This document shows positions 7,080-14,487 of a stretch of 24,271 bases of DNA, piece by piece. Origin of the DNA: JAGXQV01 sp964527565 (lineage in GTDB: Bacteria; Pseudomonadota; Gammaproteobacteria; Burkholderiales; Sulfuricellaceae). The notes below the pieces were generated by a model. The model made no database searches. It saw nothing but the letters and a program-made list of their open reading frames with translations, and was not told where the DNA came from. A program made the position numbers and the translations under genes. The stretch is taken from positions 1-24,271 of the forward strand of contig CAZGOY010000046.1 of NCBI GenBank assembly GCA_964527565.1, written 5' to 3'. Within the stretch, counting starts at the first letter, position 1. Every line of letters starts with the position of its first letter.

Positions 7080-7652
7080 CTGGCCACACATCAGGAGCTC
7101 TCCCATTTTCTCGCCGGAATCGAGCGCCGTGCCTTCAAGCACGCGGCCTTTGCCGTGCGCGACGATCATGCAGCGCTGGACATCACGCAGGATTCAATGA
7201 TGAAACTGGCCGAAAAATATCCTGACAGGCCGGTGGAGGAATACCCCATGCTGTTTCACCGTATCCTGCAAAACACCATTCACGACCATTTTCGCCGCCA
7301 GAAAGTGCGTTCCACATGGACTACGCTAATCTCAGCGTTATCCGGAAAACAGGGAAGCGAAAATGACGATTACGATCCGCTGGAAACCCTGGAAGTCGAT
7401 GAAGAGACGAATCCGTTCGACACGCCTCACCGTCGACTGGAACGGTCGCGACTTGCCACGCTGATTGAGGAAGGGGTGCAGAATCTCCCCGCGCGTCAAC
7501 GGGAAGCCTTTTTGATGCGTTACTGGGACAATTTGGATGTTGCCGAAACCGCCGTTGCGATGGGATGTTCCGAGGGCAGCGTCAAAACTCATTGCTTCCG
7601 TGCCACCCATGCACTGGCAGCTTTTTTGAAATCCAGGGGGGTTGAGCCATGA
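7080..7652 (+). CDS. Sigma-70 family (ECF-like) RNA polymerase sigma factor
   Basis: Region 2 runs through FAVRDDHAALDITQDSMMKL and FHRILQNTIHDHFRRQKVR; region 4 is LPARQREAFLMRYWDNLDVAETAVAMGCSEGSVKTH, the -35-binding helix-turn-helix. The first standard start, GTG at 7155, would cut off region 2. Upstream codons in the same frame read ATHQELSHFLAGIERRAF, which fits this family's N terminus, and no ATG, GTG or TTG lies between there and the in-frame stop at 7041. The best start is CTG at 7080, with GAGG at 7067-7070 nine bases before it; product 190 residues. A TGG-TAATAT extended -10 (7038-7046) may be the promoter. It is divergent from ilvB and overlaps the next gene by four bases. Confidence 0.85.
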   Translation: MATHQELSHFLAGIERRAFKHAAFAVRDDHAALDITQDSMMKLAEKYPDRPVEEYPMLFHRILQNTIHDHFRRQKVRSTWTTLISALSGKQGSENDDYDPLETLEVDEETNPFDTPHRRLERSRLATLIEEGVQNLPARQREAFLMRYWDNLDVAETAVAMGCSEGSVKTHCFRATHALAAFLKSRGVEP

Positions 7653-8044
7653 ACGAACGATACCTGGCAAAAAAGATCACGCAGCATCTCGATTTCGGCC
7701 TGACGCAGATTCAAGGCGATGTGTTGTCGCGCCTCAAATCTGCACGCGAGAAAGCACTGGCGGCGCACCGCCCGACCGCGCAACCGGTCGCTGATCTGGC
7801 TCTAACGGGCGGCGGTAGCGTCTGGACGAGCAGTGGCTATCAGCCCTTCACCCGCGCCTGGGTTCCACTAGCAGCGTTGGTTTTTGGTCTGCTACTGGTC
7901 AACTACTGGCAGACCTATCATTACCAGCCGCCGAACAGCGCCAGCGAAATTGATGCTTTCCTGCTGGCGGAAGATTTGCCGGTCAACGCTTACCTTGATG
8001 ACGGATTCGATACATGGCTGGAAGATTCGGCACAACAACCCTAG
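7649..8044 (+). CDS. DUF3619 family single-pass membrane protein, possible anti-sigma factor
   Basis: The 131-residue protein has a cytoplasmic N-terminal part of about 68 residues (RYLAKKITQHLDFGL, then basic helices), one membrane helix (about residues 70-88, WVPLAALVFGLLLVNYW) and a short acidic outer tail containing DAFLLAEDLPVNAYLDDGF, the segment by which DUF3619 is recognised. Its ATG overlaps the sigma factor stop (ATGA). No function is established that I know of. The position directly after a sigma factor and the topology resemble membrane anti-sigma factors, which would sequester the sigma factor until a signal arrives; this is inference, and no zinc-anti-sigma HxxxCxxC motif is present. 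Confidence 0.75.
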   Translation: MNERYLAKKITQHLDFGLTQIQGDVLSRLKSAREKALAAHRPTAQPVADLALTGGGSVWTSSGYQPFTRAWVPLAALVFGLLLVNYWQTYHYQPPNSASEIDAFLLAEDLPVNAYLDDGFDTWLEDSAQQP

Positions 8045-8493
8045 CGCTTGCGCTGTGCCTGCTTGCACCTTGCATGGCCGATGCGGCGATTCAGTTGCCG
8101 CCGCAAGCTTGGCTTGAACTCGCCCCCAGCCAGAAACAAATTCTTGCACCGCTTGCCGCTGAGTGGGACACCCTGCCGACGGCCCAGCGCACCAAACTGT
8201 TGGGCATTGCCAAGCGCTATCCGAAAATGACCTCGCAGGAACAGGGGCGTATCCGCTCGCGCCTCAAGGAATGGGCGCAGCTTTCTATTCAGGAGCGCGA
8301 AGTAGCACGGGAAAAATATCAGAAATTGCGCCAATTGCCGCCGGAAAAACGTGAAAAAATCCGTAAACGCTGGCAGGAATATCAGCACCTGTCGCGTGAG
8401 GAGCGCGAAGAACTGCGCAACAGAAACACCGCGCCCATGCCGCCAGAAGACGGTCAGACGGGACCTGTGGAAAGTATACGATGGCCCATGTAG
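8014..8493 (+). CDS. Exported DUF3106 protein
   Basis: The product has 159 residues. A signal peptide (residues 1-25, LALALCLLAPCMADA) is followed by the DUF3106 pattern of repeated short helices with W-x-L-P/S spacing: LAPSQKQILAPLAAEWDTLP, KEWAQLSIQEREVAREKYQKL, LPPEKREKIRKRWQEYQHLSREERE. The helical, highly charged design recalls periplasmic sensors such as CpxP/Spy only in general style; no LTxxQ motif is present. The start at 8014 overlaps the DUF3619 gene by 31 bp, and no later ATG would leave an intact signal peptide. It is probably periplasmic and may feed the sigma/anti-sigma pair; its role is unknown. Confidence 0.8.
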   Translation: MAGRFGTTTLALALCLLAPCMADAAIQLPPQAWLELAPSQKQILAPLAAEWDTLPTAQRTKLLGIAKRYPKMTSQEQGRIRSRLKEWAQLSIQEREVAREKYQKLRQLPPEKREKIRKRWQEYQHLSREEREELRNRNTAPMPPEDGQTGPVESIRWPM

Positions 8494-8909
8494 TCGCATT
8501 CCCTTGTCCCGGCATAGCACGCCGCCTTGCCAGCATGTTCTACGAAGCCATTCTGCTGTCGGCGCTCCTGTTCATTGCCGGCTTCGTATTCGCCTTTGCC
8601 ACGCACAACGCGCAATCAGGACTGTTTCGTTTCGCCTTTCAGGCGTATCTAGTGCTGGTAGCCGGTGCCTACTTCATCAGTTTCTGGCTACGCGGTGGAC
8701 AAACCTTGCCAATGAAAACCTGGCATCTGCGGGTGGAACGCCACGATGGTGGCAACATTACCCCTGCGCAGGCCACACTGCGCTACCTGCTTGCATTGCT
8801 CGGCATATCCCTGCTGGGCTTTGGGATAGCCTGGGCCTTCTTCGACCGTGACCGCCAGTTCTGGCATGACCGCATAACGGGAACCCGGCTTGTTTTGGTG
8901 GCCTATTAA
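8481..8909 (+). CDS. RDD family membrane protein
   Basis: This 142-residue protein has three hydrophobic segments (about residues 22-44, 50-68 and 94-116) and the RDD-family landmarks: IARRLASMFYEAILL near the N terminus, GQTLPMKTWHLRV in the middle and FWHDRITGTRLV at the end. The first conserved aspartate of the family's name is a glutamate here (E22). RDD proteins are mostly uncharacterised; some act as small transporters or ion antiporters. It overlaps the DUF3106 gene by 13 bp and closes the four-gene sigma factor unit. Confidence 0.87.
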   Translation: MAHVVAFPCPGIARRLASMFYEAILLSALLFIAGFVFAFATHNAQSGLFRFAFQAYLVLVAGAYFISFWLRGGQTLPMKTWHLRVERHDGGNITPAQATLRYLLALLGISLLGFGIAWAFFDRDRQFWHDRITGTRLVLVAY

Positions 8910-9247
8910 CCCCGGTCCGGCACCAGAATAATGACATTGACATTTTTCACGGATGAATTGATTCACAATTGTCAAGCGTTTGTCACGCCCCCCTTCCTAA
9001 CCCCATGATAGCAAGCAATAACAATTCAACACATTGATTATTAAGGGAATAACACCTGGTCAAAAAAATGGCGCGGGTATATTTTCCCTTGCGGGGAAGG
9101 CGCTTAGCCTCGGTGCCACCAAGTTATACACAGGGTTATCCACAGAAACTGTGTAGAACGCCCCCAACCCCCATTCAAAGGCTTTGCAGCAGGGGAAAAT
9201 AGCGGTCATCTGTGCTAGCATGACGCCAATTCAGCCTGAGTTTCCCC
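8910..9247. other. 338-bp intergenic region upstream of flrC
   Basis: No gene is seen. The left part has a TTGACA (8937-8942) with a TGTCAA in inverted orientation about 26 bp away, and an AT-rich stretch around 9000-9060. The middle holds a cluster of DnaA-box-like sequences (9124-9158). No clear sigma-54 or sigma-70 promoter for flrC could be assigned; TAGCAT at 9216-9221 is at best a weak -10 box. Confidence 0.6.
9124..9158. promoter_or_regulatory. Cluster of DnaA-box-like sequences
   Basis: TTATACACA (9124-9132) and TTATCCACA (9136-9144) both match the strict DnaA box TTATNCACA, in the same direction with start points 12 bp apart. A third, inverted copy at 9150-9158 reads TTCTACACA on the minus strand, one mismatch away. 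Such density by chance in GC-rich DNA is unlikely. It may be a DnaA-titration or DnaA-regulated site; no dnaA, dnaN or rep gene is nearby. Confidence 0.6.
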
Positions 9248-10576
9248 ATGAAAGCATTGCCGATATTGATCGTCGAAGACGATGCCGATTTGCGCGAAGC
9301 ATTGTGCGACACCGTTGAACTGGCCGGTTATCAGGCCATCGGCGCGGGTGACGGCGATGCCGCGCTGAAAGTGTTGCACCAGCAACCCATTGGGCTGGTG
9401 GTCAGCGACGTTCAGATGCAACCGATGGACGGACATACGCTGTTGCGCGAAATCAAGGCGGCGCACCCCCATATCCCGGTACTGCTGATGACCGCTTATG
9501 GCGTGATCGACAAGGCCGTGGAGGCGATGCGCGCCGGTGCATGCCATTACCTGACCAAGCCGTTCGAGCCGGATCGCCTGCTGGCCGAGGTGGCGCGCTA
9601 CATGTTGCCTTCCTTGTCGGGAGAGGTCGGCGAAGTGGTGGCCCAGGACCCGCGCATGGTAGAAGTGCTCAATCTGGCGCGACGCGTAGCGGTGACGGAT
9701 GCCACCGTACTGTTGACCGGCGAAAGCGGCACCGGCAAGGAGGTGGTGGCGCGCTTCATTCATCGCAACTCTTCGCGTGCCGAAAAGCCTTTCGTTGCCA
9801 TCAACTGCGCGGCAATTCCCGAAAACCTTCTTGAATCGACACTGTTTGGTTTCGAAAAGGGTGCTTTTACCGGCGCGACCCAGACGCAACCAGGCAAGTT
9901 TGAGCAGGCTCAGGAAGGCACGCTGTTGCTGGACGAAGTCACGGAAATGCCCCTGCCGCTACAGGCCAAATTCCTGCGCGTATTGCAGGAACGCGAAGTG
10001 GAGCGGGTCGGCGGGCGCCGCACGATTCCGCTCGACATTCGCGTGATCGCCACCTCCAACCGCGACATGACAGCGGCGGTGGCAAAAAATGAATTTCGTG
10101 AAGACCTCTATTACCGCCTCAATGTCTTCCCGCTCGAACTGCCGCCCTTGCGCGAACGCCCATTGGATATAGTCGCTCTGGCGTGCAGCTTTCTCGAGCG
10201 TCTGGCGACGCGCATCGGCAGACATGGCATGAAGCTGTCGCCGGATGCGGAAAAATGCCTGGAGCGCCACAACTGGCCAGGCAACATCCGCGAACTGGAA
10301 AATGTGGTGCAACGCGCCATGATCCTGGCGCCGGGCGCGAACATAGAAGTCGAGCATCTCCTGCTGCCACAGCAAGCTTTGCCGCCTGCGGCAAGTTCTG
10401 CCGGAGCGCGCGGCGACATGGACATGAAATCCCTGGAAAAAACGCATATCATGGAAACGCTGCTCGCCGTCAAGGGGTCACGCAAACTGGCGGCTGAAAA
10501 GCTGGGAATAAGCGAGCGTACCCTGCGTTACAAACTGCACCAGTATCGCGAAGAAGACGCAGAGGAAGCACCCTGA
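9248..10576 (+). CDS. flrC: Sigma-54-dependent flagellar response regulator, FlrC/FleR-like
   Basis: The 442-residue NtrC-type activator has three domains. A receiver domain (1-118) carries acidic pocket D11/D12, phosphoacceptor D54, T82 and K104. The AAA+ domain (about 130-360) carries Walker A GESGTGKE (158-165), the sigma-54 contact loop GAFTGA (205-210), Walker B LLLDE (226-230) and the R-finger region. A Fis-type helix-turn-helix (about 400-435) ends in LGISERTLRYKLHQYR. Phosphorylated FlrC/FleR proteins activate class III flagellar genes, and two sigma-54 promoters follow, before fliE and fliK. The usual cognate kinase gene flrB/fleS is not adjacent: the upstream neighbour is the RDD gene. 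The symbol rests on domain type and location. Confidence 0.88.
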   Translation: MKALPILIVEDDADLREALCDTVELAGYQAIGAGDGDAALKVLHQQPIGLVVSDVQMQPMDGHTLLREIKAAHPHIPVLLMTAYGVIDKAVEAMRAGACHYLTKPFEPDRLLAEVARYMLPSLSGEVGEVVAQDPRMVEVLNLARRVAVTDATVLLTGESGTGKEVVARFIHRNSSRAEKPFVAINCAAIPENLLESTLFGFEKGAFTGATQTQPGKFEQAQEGTLLLDEVTEMPLPLQAKFLRVLQEREVERVGGRRTIPLDIRVIATSNRDMTAAVAKNEFREDLYYRLNVFPLELPPLRERPLDIVALACSFLERLATRIGRHGMKLSPDAEKCLERHNWPGNIRELENVVQRAMILAPGANIEVEHLLLPQQALPPAASSAGARGDMDMKSLEKTHIMETLLAVKGSRKLAAEKLGISERTLRYKLHQYREEDAEEAP

Positions 10577-10590
10577 CTTTTCGGAAACCA

Positions 10591-10606
10591 TGGCACGGAA
10601 AATGCT
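10591..10606 (+). promoter_or_regulatory. Sigma-54 promoter of fliE
   Basis: TGGCACGGAAAATGCT matches the -24/-12 consensus TGGCACGN4TTGCW except for one base, with the required ten bases between GG and GC. It lies 60 bp before the fliE ATG and just after the flrC stop, so FlrC probably activates the operon next to its own gene. Confidence 0.82.
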
Positions 10607-10665
10607 GCGTACTCCAATAACCCAAACTTGGGAAAAACGGGTCCGGCAGTGATGGAGATAAAACA

Positions 10666-10983
10666 ATGAATGCACAAGGCATAGACCAATTACTGGGGCA
10701 GCTACGTGCCGCCTCAATGGGCGCGGCGGGTGGCACCGAACCGGCAGCCTTGCCGGAAGGACAGGATTTTGCCGCCGCGCTGAAAAATTCGCTGGACAAC
10801 GTCAGCACCGCGCAAAAACAAGCCAACGACCTGGCCAAGGCTTTCGAATTGGGCGACCCCAACGCCAATATTCAGGATGTCATGCTGTCCCTGCAAAAGG
10901 CCAGCGTCTCCTTTCAAACCATGGTCCAGGTACGCAACAAGCTGGTGACGGCTTACCAGGAAATCATGAACACGCAGGTGTAA
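10666..10983 (+). CDS. fliE: Flagellar hook-basal body complex protein FliE
   Basis: At 105 residues this has the standard FliE size. The N terminus is low-complexity; the C-terminal part FAAALKNSLDNVSTAQKQANDLAKAFELGDP and VMLSLQKASVSFQTMVQVRNKLVTAYQEIMNTQV is diagnostic. FliE links the MS ring to the proximal rod and is exported early by the flagellar type III apparatus. GGAG at 10654-10657 lies eight bases before the ATG. It is the first gene behind the sigma-54 promoter and is separated from fliF by 136 bp containing two small hairpins. Confidence 0.95.
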   Translation: MNAQGIDQLLGQLRAASMGAAGGTEPAALPEGQDFAAALKNSLDNVSTAQKQANDLAKAFELGDPNANIQDVMLSLQKASVSFQTMVQVRNKLVTAYQEIMNTQV

Positions 10984-11119
10984 TGCCGACCTGCCTAGCA
11001 GGCAGCCCGCATAACGGCGTAACTAGCCGCCGGTTTGGGAAAACCGTGCCAACTGGGGTATTATTCGCAACGTTTAATATTTAACCCCTCTACCATTTCT
11101 CCGGGAACAAGGCGCTTTT
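10984..11119 (+). promoter_or_regulatory. fliE-fliF intergenic region with two hairpins and a weak sigma-54-like site
   Basis: CCTGC/GCAGG forms a small hairpin at about 10991-11003, and CGGTTT/AAACCG a second one with a GGGA loop at 11031-11046. TGGGGTATTATTCGCA at 11054-11069 has the GG-N10-GC spacing of a sigma-54 promoter but keeps only part of the consensus. It could give fliF its own promoter, or fliF may rely on read-through from fliE. Confidence 0.3.
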
Positions 11120-12763
11120 ATGGCATTGGCACCTCAGCAGGCACAAATTGCCCGGTTGCAGGAGAAATTCGCCCAACTGTCCAACAATCAGAAGTTGGGC
11201 ATCATGTTCGGGATGGCATTTGTCATTGCCCTGCTCATCGGCGGCTGGTTGTGGATGTCGCAGCCGCCGGAATACCGCGTGCTGTACAGCAACCTCTCTG
11301 ACCGTGACGGCGGCCCCATCATCACTGCGCTGCAGCAGATGAACGTCCCCTACAAGATGGCCGAAGGCGGCGGCGCCGTCCTGGTGCCGGCCAGCCAAGT
11401 TTATGAAGTACGCCTGCGCCTGGCCGGGCAGGGGCTGCCCAAGGGCAGCGTGGTAGGCTACGAGTTGATGGACTCGCAGAAACTCGGCACCAGCCAATTC
11501 GGCGAGCAAACCAACTACCACCGTGCCATGGAAGGGGAATTGACGCGCACCATCCAGGCCATTTCCTCGATCCAGTCGGCGCGCGTCCATTTAGCCTTTC
11601 CCAAACAATCGGTGTTCGTGCGTGAACAACAAAAACCGACCGCTTCCGTTTTGGTAACGCTGCATGCCGGCAGGGTGCTGGATGCTGCACAGGTAAGTGG
11701 TATCCGCCACCTGATTTCCAGCAGCGTCGCCGAGTTGCCGATCAAGAACGTCACCATACTCGATCAAAGCGGCAACCTGTTGAGTGGTCCGCCGGAGGGA
11801 ACCTTGCATGCCGGGCTCAACCCGACGCAACTGGAATACCTGCGCCAGCTCGAAGAAAGTCTCGCCAAGCGCATCGAAGAAATCCTGACCCCCATAGTCG
11901 GCGAAGAAAACGTGCGCGCACGGGTAACGGCGGACGTGGATTTTTCACAGTCCGAACAGACCGCCGAAACCTACAAGCCCAACCCCAGCCCGGATGAAGC
12001 CGCGATACGCAGCCAGCAAACCAGCGAAACCAGCGGGGGTGCGGGTCAGCCTGCCGCCGGCGTGCCGGGCGCCCTGTCCAACCAGCCACCCGGCGCCGCC
12101 ACCGCGCCGATCATCGCACCAGCCGGGGTGCCAGCCGCCGAGGCTGTGGGTGAGACAACGGGAAGCAACCACAAGGAATCAACCATCAATTACGAGGTCG
12201 ACAAGACCGTCCGCGTGGTGCGCCAACCGGTGGGTGGCATCAAGCGCCTGACGGCGGCAGTGGTGGTGAACTACCGCAAGGTCACCGACAAGGAAGGCAA
12301 GGTGACGGCGAAGCCGCTCTCTGCCCAGGAGATGGCGCAGATCAACAACTTGGTGCGCGAAGCGATGGGCTTCAACGCCCAGCGCGGCGATTCGGCAAAC
12401 GTGATGAACGCCTCCTTCAGCGTTGCCGAAGAACCCGTAATACCGCTGTGGAAAGACCCGGAAATGATCGCGCTGGGCAAGGAACTGGGACGCAACCTGC
12501 TGATTGTCCTGGTTGTGCTGTTGCTCTTTTTCAAGGTGTTTCTGCCCCCCCTGCGCGAGATATTTGCGCCACCGCCCCCTCCGCCTCCCGAGCCGGAAGC
12601 CGGGTCTGAAGAAGGAGAGGGAGAGACCTTGTCGGATGAAGAGCAACAGGCCAAACATGCGCAGAATTCCTACGAGGACAATTTGCGGGTTGCCAAGGAA
12701 TTGGCGAAGGCTGAGCCACGCATCGTGGCCAGCGTGGTGAAGGAGTGGCTAGGTGGCAGCTGA
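11120..12763 (+). CDS. fliF: Flagellar MS-ring protein FliF
   Basis: The 547-residue inner-membrane protein forms the MS ring on which the motor is built. It has two membrane helices (about residues 27-46 and 456-477) around a periplasmic region with the YscJ/FliF ring-building motifs (EYRVLYSNLSDRDGG, LPKGSVVGYELMD, QTNYHRAMEGELTRTI, RVHLAFPKQSVF). A proline/alanine-rich variable loop lies around 295-345, and a proline run follows the second helix. The acidic C-terminal tail contains the FliG-binding segment. It is followed directly by fliG, whose start lies inside the fliF end, as expected for the two stoichiometric rotor partners. Confidence 0.97.
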   Translation: MALAPQQAQIARLQEKFAQLSNNQKLGIMFGMAFVIALLIGGWLWMSQPPEYRVLYSNLSDRDGGPIITALQQMNVPYKMAEGGGAVLVPASQVYEVRLRLAGQGLPKGSVVGYELMDSQKLGTSQFGEQTNYHRAMEGELTRTIQAISSIQSARVHLAFPKQSVFVREQQKPTASVLVTLHAGRVLDAAQVSGIRHLISSSVAELPIKNVTILDQSGNLLSGPPEGTLHAGLNPTQLEYLRQLEESLAKRIEEILTPIVGEENVRARVTADVDFSQSEQTAETYKPNPSPDEAAIRSQQTSETSGGAGQPAAGVPGALSNQPPGAATAPIIAPAGVPAAEAVGETTGSNHKESTINYEVDKTVRVVRQPVGGIKRLTAAVVVNYRKVTDKEGKVTAKPLSAQEMAQINNLVREAMGFNAQRGDSANVMNASFSVAEEPVIPLWKDPEMIALGKELGRNLLIVLVVLLLFFKVFLPPLREIFAPPPPPPPEPEAGSEEGEGETLSDEEQQAKHAQNSYEDNLRVAKELAKAEPRIVASVVKEWLGGS

Positions 12764-13757
12764 CGTTGACGAAGGTTTGCAAAAAAGCGCTATCCTCCTG
12801 CTCACCCTGGGCGAAGAAGAGGCTGCGGAAGTATTCAAGTACCTGAACCCCAAGGAGGTTCAACGTCTGGGTACGGCCATGGCCAGCCTGGGCGGCGCCA
12901 CCAAAGACAAGATCGCTGCGGTGTTGCAGGAATTTTGTGACAGCACGCGCGAAAGAACGTCACTCGGCATGGCATCCGACGAATACATCCGTTCCGTACT
13001 GACCAAGGCACTGGGCAGCGATAAGGCGGCAGGCCTGCTCGACCGCATCCTGCGCGGCGGCGACACCAGCGGCATCGAAGCGCTAAAGTATATGGAAGGC
13101 AGCGCGGTAGCCGAACTTATCAAGAACGAGCATCCACAGATCATCGCCACCATTCTGGTGCATCTGGAAGCGGATTCGGTCGGCGACATCATGAAATTTT
13201 TTCCCGAACGCCTACGCAACGATGTGATGTTGCGCATCGCCACGCTGGACGGCGTACAGCCGGCGGCCCTGGCCGAACTCAACGACGTGCTGACCAAACT
13301 GCTGGCCGGTTCGAAGAATATCCAGAAGACGGTGATGGGCGGCGTCAAGACCGCTGCCGAAATTCTCAACTACATGGGCACCCAGCTGGAAACCTCGGTC
13401 ATCGCCAGCGTGCGCGACTACGACCCTGAACTGGCCCAGAAAATCCAGGATGAAATGTTCGTCTTCGAAAACCTGATGGATATCGACGACCGCGGCATCC
13501 AGTTGTTGCTGCGCGAAGTACAGTCGGAATCGCTGGTGATCGCGCTAAAGGGTGCGAATCAGGATCTGCGCGAAAAGATTTTCAAGAATATGTCCTCGCG
13601 CGCTGCCGAGATGCTACGCGACGACCTGGAATCCAAGGGGCCGGTGCGTCTGTCGGAAGTGGAACAGGAGCAAAAGGGCATTCTCCAGGTGGTACGCCGC
13701 CTCGCCGACGAAGGCCAGATCGTGCTCGGCGGCAAGGGAGAAGATTCCTTTGTCTGA
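12753..13757 (+). CDS. fliG: Flagellar motor switch protein FliG
   Basis: The 334-residue rotor protein carries the FliF-binding N-terminal domain (KSAILLLTLGEEEAAEVFKYL), the middle domain with the EHPQ motif (NEHPQIIATILVHL, about residues 126-139) and the torque-generating C-terminal domain with its charged ridge (LREVQSESLVIALKG, SSRAAEMLRDDLESKGPVR). The residues that contact the stator are present. The start is GTG at 12753, overlapping the fliF stop by eleven bases; the N terminus MAADVDEGLQKSAIL fits the family. The last bases overlap the TTG start of fliH. Confidence 0.97.
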   Translation: MAADVDEGLQKSAILLLTLGEEEAAEVFKYLNPKEVQRLGTAMASLGGATKDKIAAVLQEFCDSTRERTSLGMASDEYIRSVLTKALGSDKAAGLLDRILRGGDTSGIEALKYMEGSAVAELIKNEHPQIIATILVHLEADSVGDIMKFFPERLRNDVMLRIATLDGVQPAALAELNDVLTKLLAGSKNIQKTVMGGVKTAAEILNYMGTQLETSVIASVRDYDPELAQKIQDEMFVFENLMDIDDRGIQLLLREVQSESLVIALKGANQDLREKIFKNMSSRAAEMLRDDLESKGPVRLSEVEQEQKGILQVVRRLADEGQIVLGGKGEDSFV

Positions 13758-14487
13758 CCGCGTCATTCCTCGCGAGCTATCGGGCAGCTACCGGCGCTGG
13801 GAGATGGATTCCTTCGAAGAACACGAACCGGAGGCGCCACCAGCCGCATCAGACGAACAGGAAATGTCTCACCTGACTTGGCCGACCGCCGGGGAAATCG
13901 AACAGATACAGCAGCAGGCACACGAGGATGGGCTGGCGTCCGGGCACGCAGAAGGGTGGGCGGCTGGACGCGAAGAAGGGCTGACAGCCGGACGCCAGGA
14001 GGGCTACGACAAGGGGTACGACACAGGCTGGCATGAAGGATATGAGGCGGGCAAAACACGGCTGCTCGACGAAACCGCGCGCTTGGCGCAACTCATGATC
14101 GCACTTGAGGAAGCCCTTGCCGGATTTGACGAGCAAATGAGCGCGGACATGCTCGCTTTGTCATTGTCGATTGCCCGGCAAATCACGCGCAACGCCCTTG
14201 ATTTTCGCCCTGAAGCACTTCTACCGGTCATCCACGAGGCGCTCGCGGGACTGCCGCAACCCAGCCACCACGCCCAGCTCATCCTGCACCCGGATGACGC
14301 CGAACTGGTACGTTCGCACATGGAGGACGAACTGGCTCAAACACATTGCCGCATCGTTGGCAACAACCATATTGAGCGAGGCGGCTGCCACATCAAAACG
14401 GAAGCCAGCGAAATCGACGCCACGCTGGCGGGGCGCTGGCACAAGGTGATCGCCGCTCTGGGGCGCGACGACGCATGGCTGAACTAG
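13750..14487 (+). CDS. fliH: Flagellar assembly protein FliH (export ATPase regulator)
   Basis: FliH binds the FliI ATPase and docks it to the C ring through FliN. The start chosen is TTG at 13750, giving MSDRVIPRELSGSYRRWE, the usual betaproteobacterial N terminus, with GGAG at 13737-13740 nine bases upstream; the frame's further upstream part only mirrors fliG. The product has 245 residues. A glycine-repeat segment (about 61-101, GLASGHAEGWAAG and onward, with Gly every fourth residue) is the FliH signature, followed by the FliI-binding V-ATPase-E-like C-terminal domain (about 105-245). W17 may correspond to the tryptophans that contact FliN. It overlaps fliG by 8 bp and fliI by 13 bp. Confidence 0.94.
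   Translation: MSDRVIPRELSGSYRRWEMDSFEEHEPEAPPAASDEQEMSHLTWPTAGEIEQIQQQAHEDGLASGHAEGWAAGREEGLTAGRQEGYDKGYDTGWHEGYEAGKTRLLDETARLAQLMIALEEALAGFDEQMSADMLALSLSIARQITRNALDFRPEALLPVIHEALAGLPQPSHHAQLILHPDDAELVRSHMEDELAQTHCRIVGNNHIERGGCHIKTEASEIDATLAGRWHKVIAALGRDDAWLN

Noticed and set aside
5393..7225. 610-codon open frame on the plus strand
   Set aside because: It is antisense to the whole of ilvB and overlaps the sigma factor start in another frame. The composition is that of a shadow frame and no family is recognisable.
8990..9160. Chromosomal origin of replication
   Set aside because: There are only three boxes, and neither dnaA, dnaN, gyrB nor rpmH is nearby. The boxes are kept as a binding-site cluster only.
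13552..13749. N-terminal extension of FliH
   Set aside because: The frame is open there but lies inside fliG. The residues are Arg/Cys/Ser-rich shadow sequence, and the TTG at 13750 gives the family N terminus with a good ribosome-binding site.
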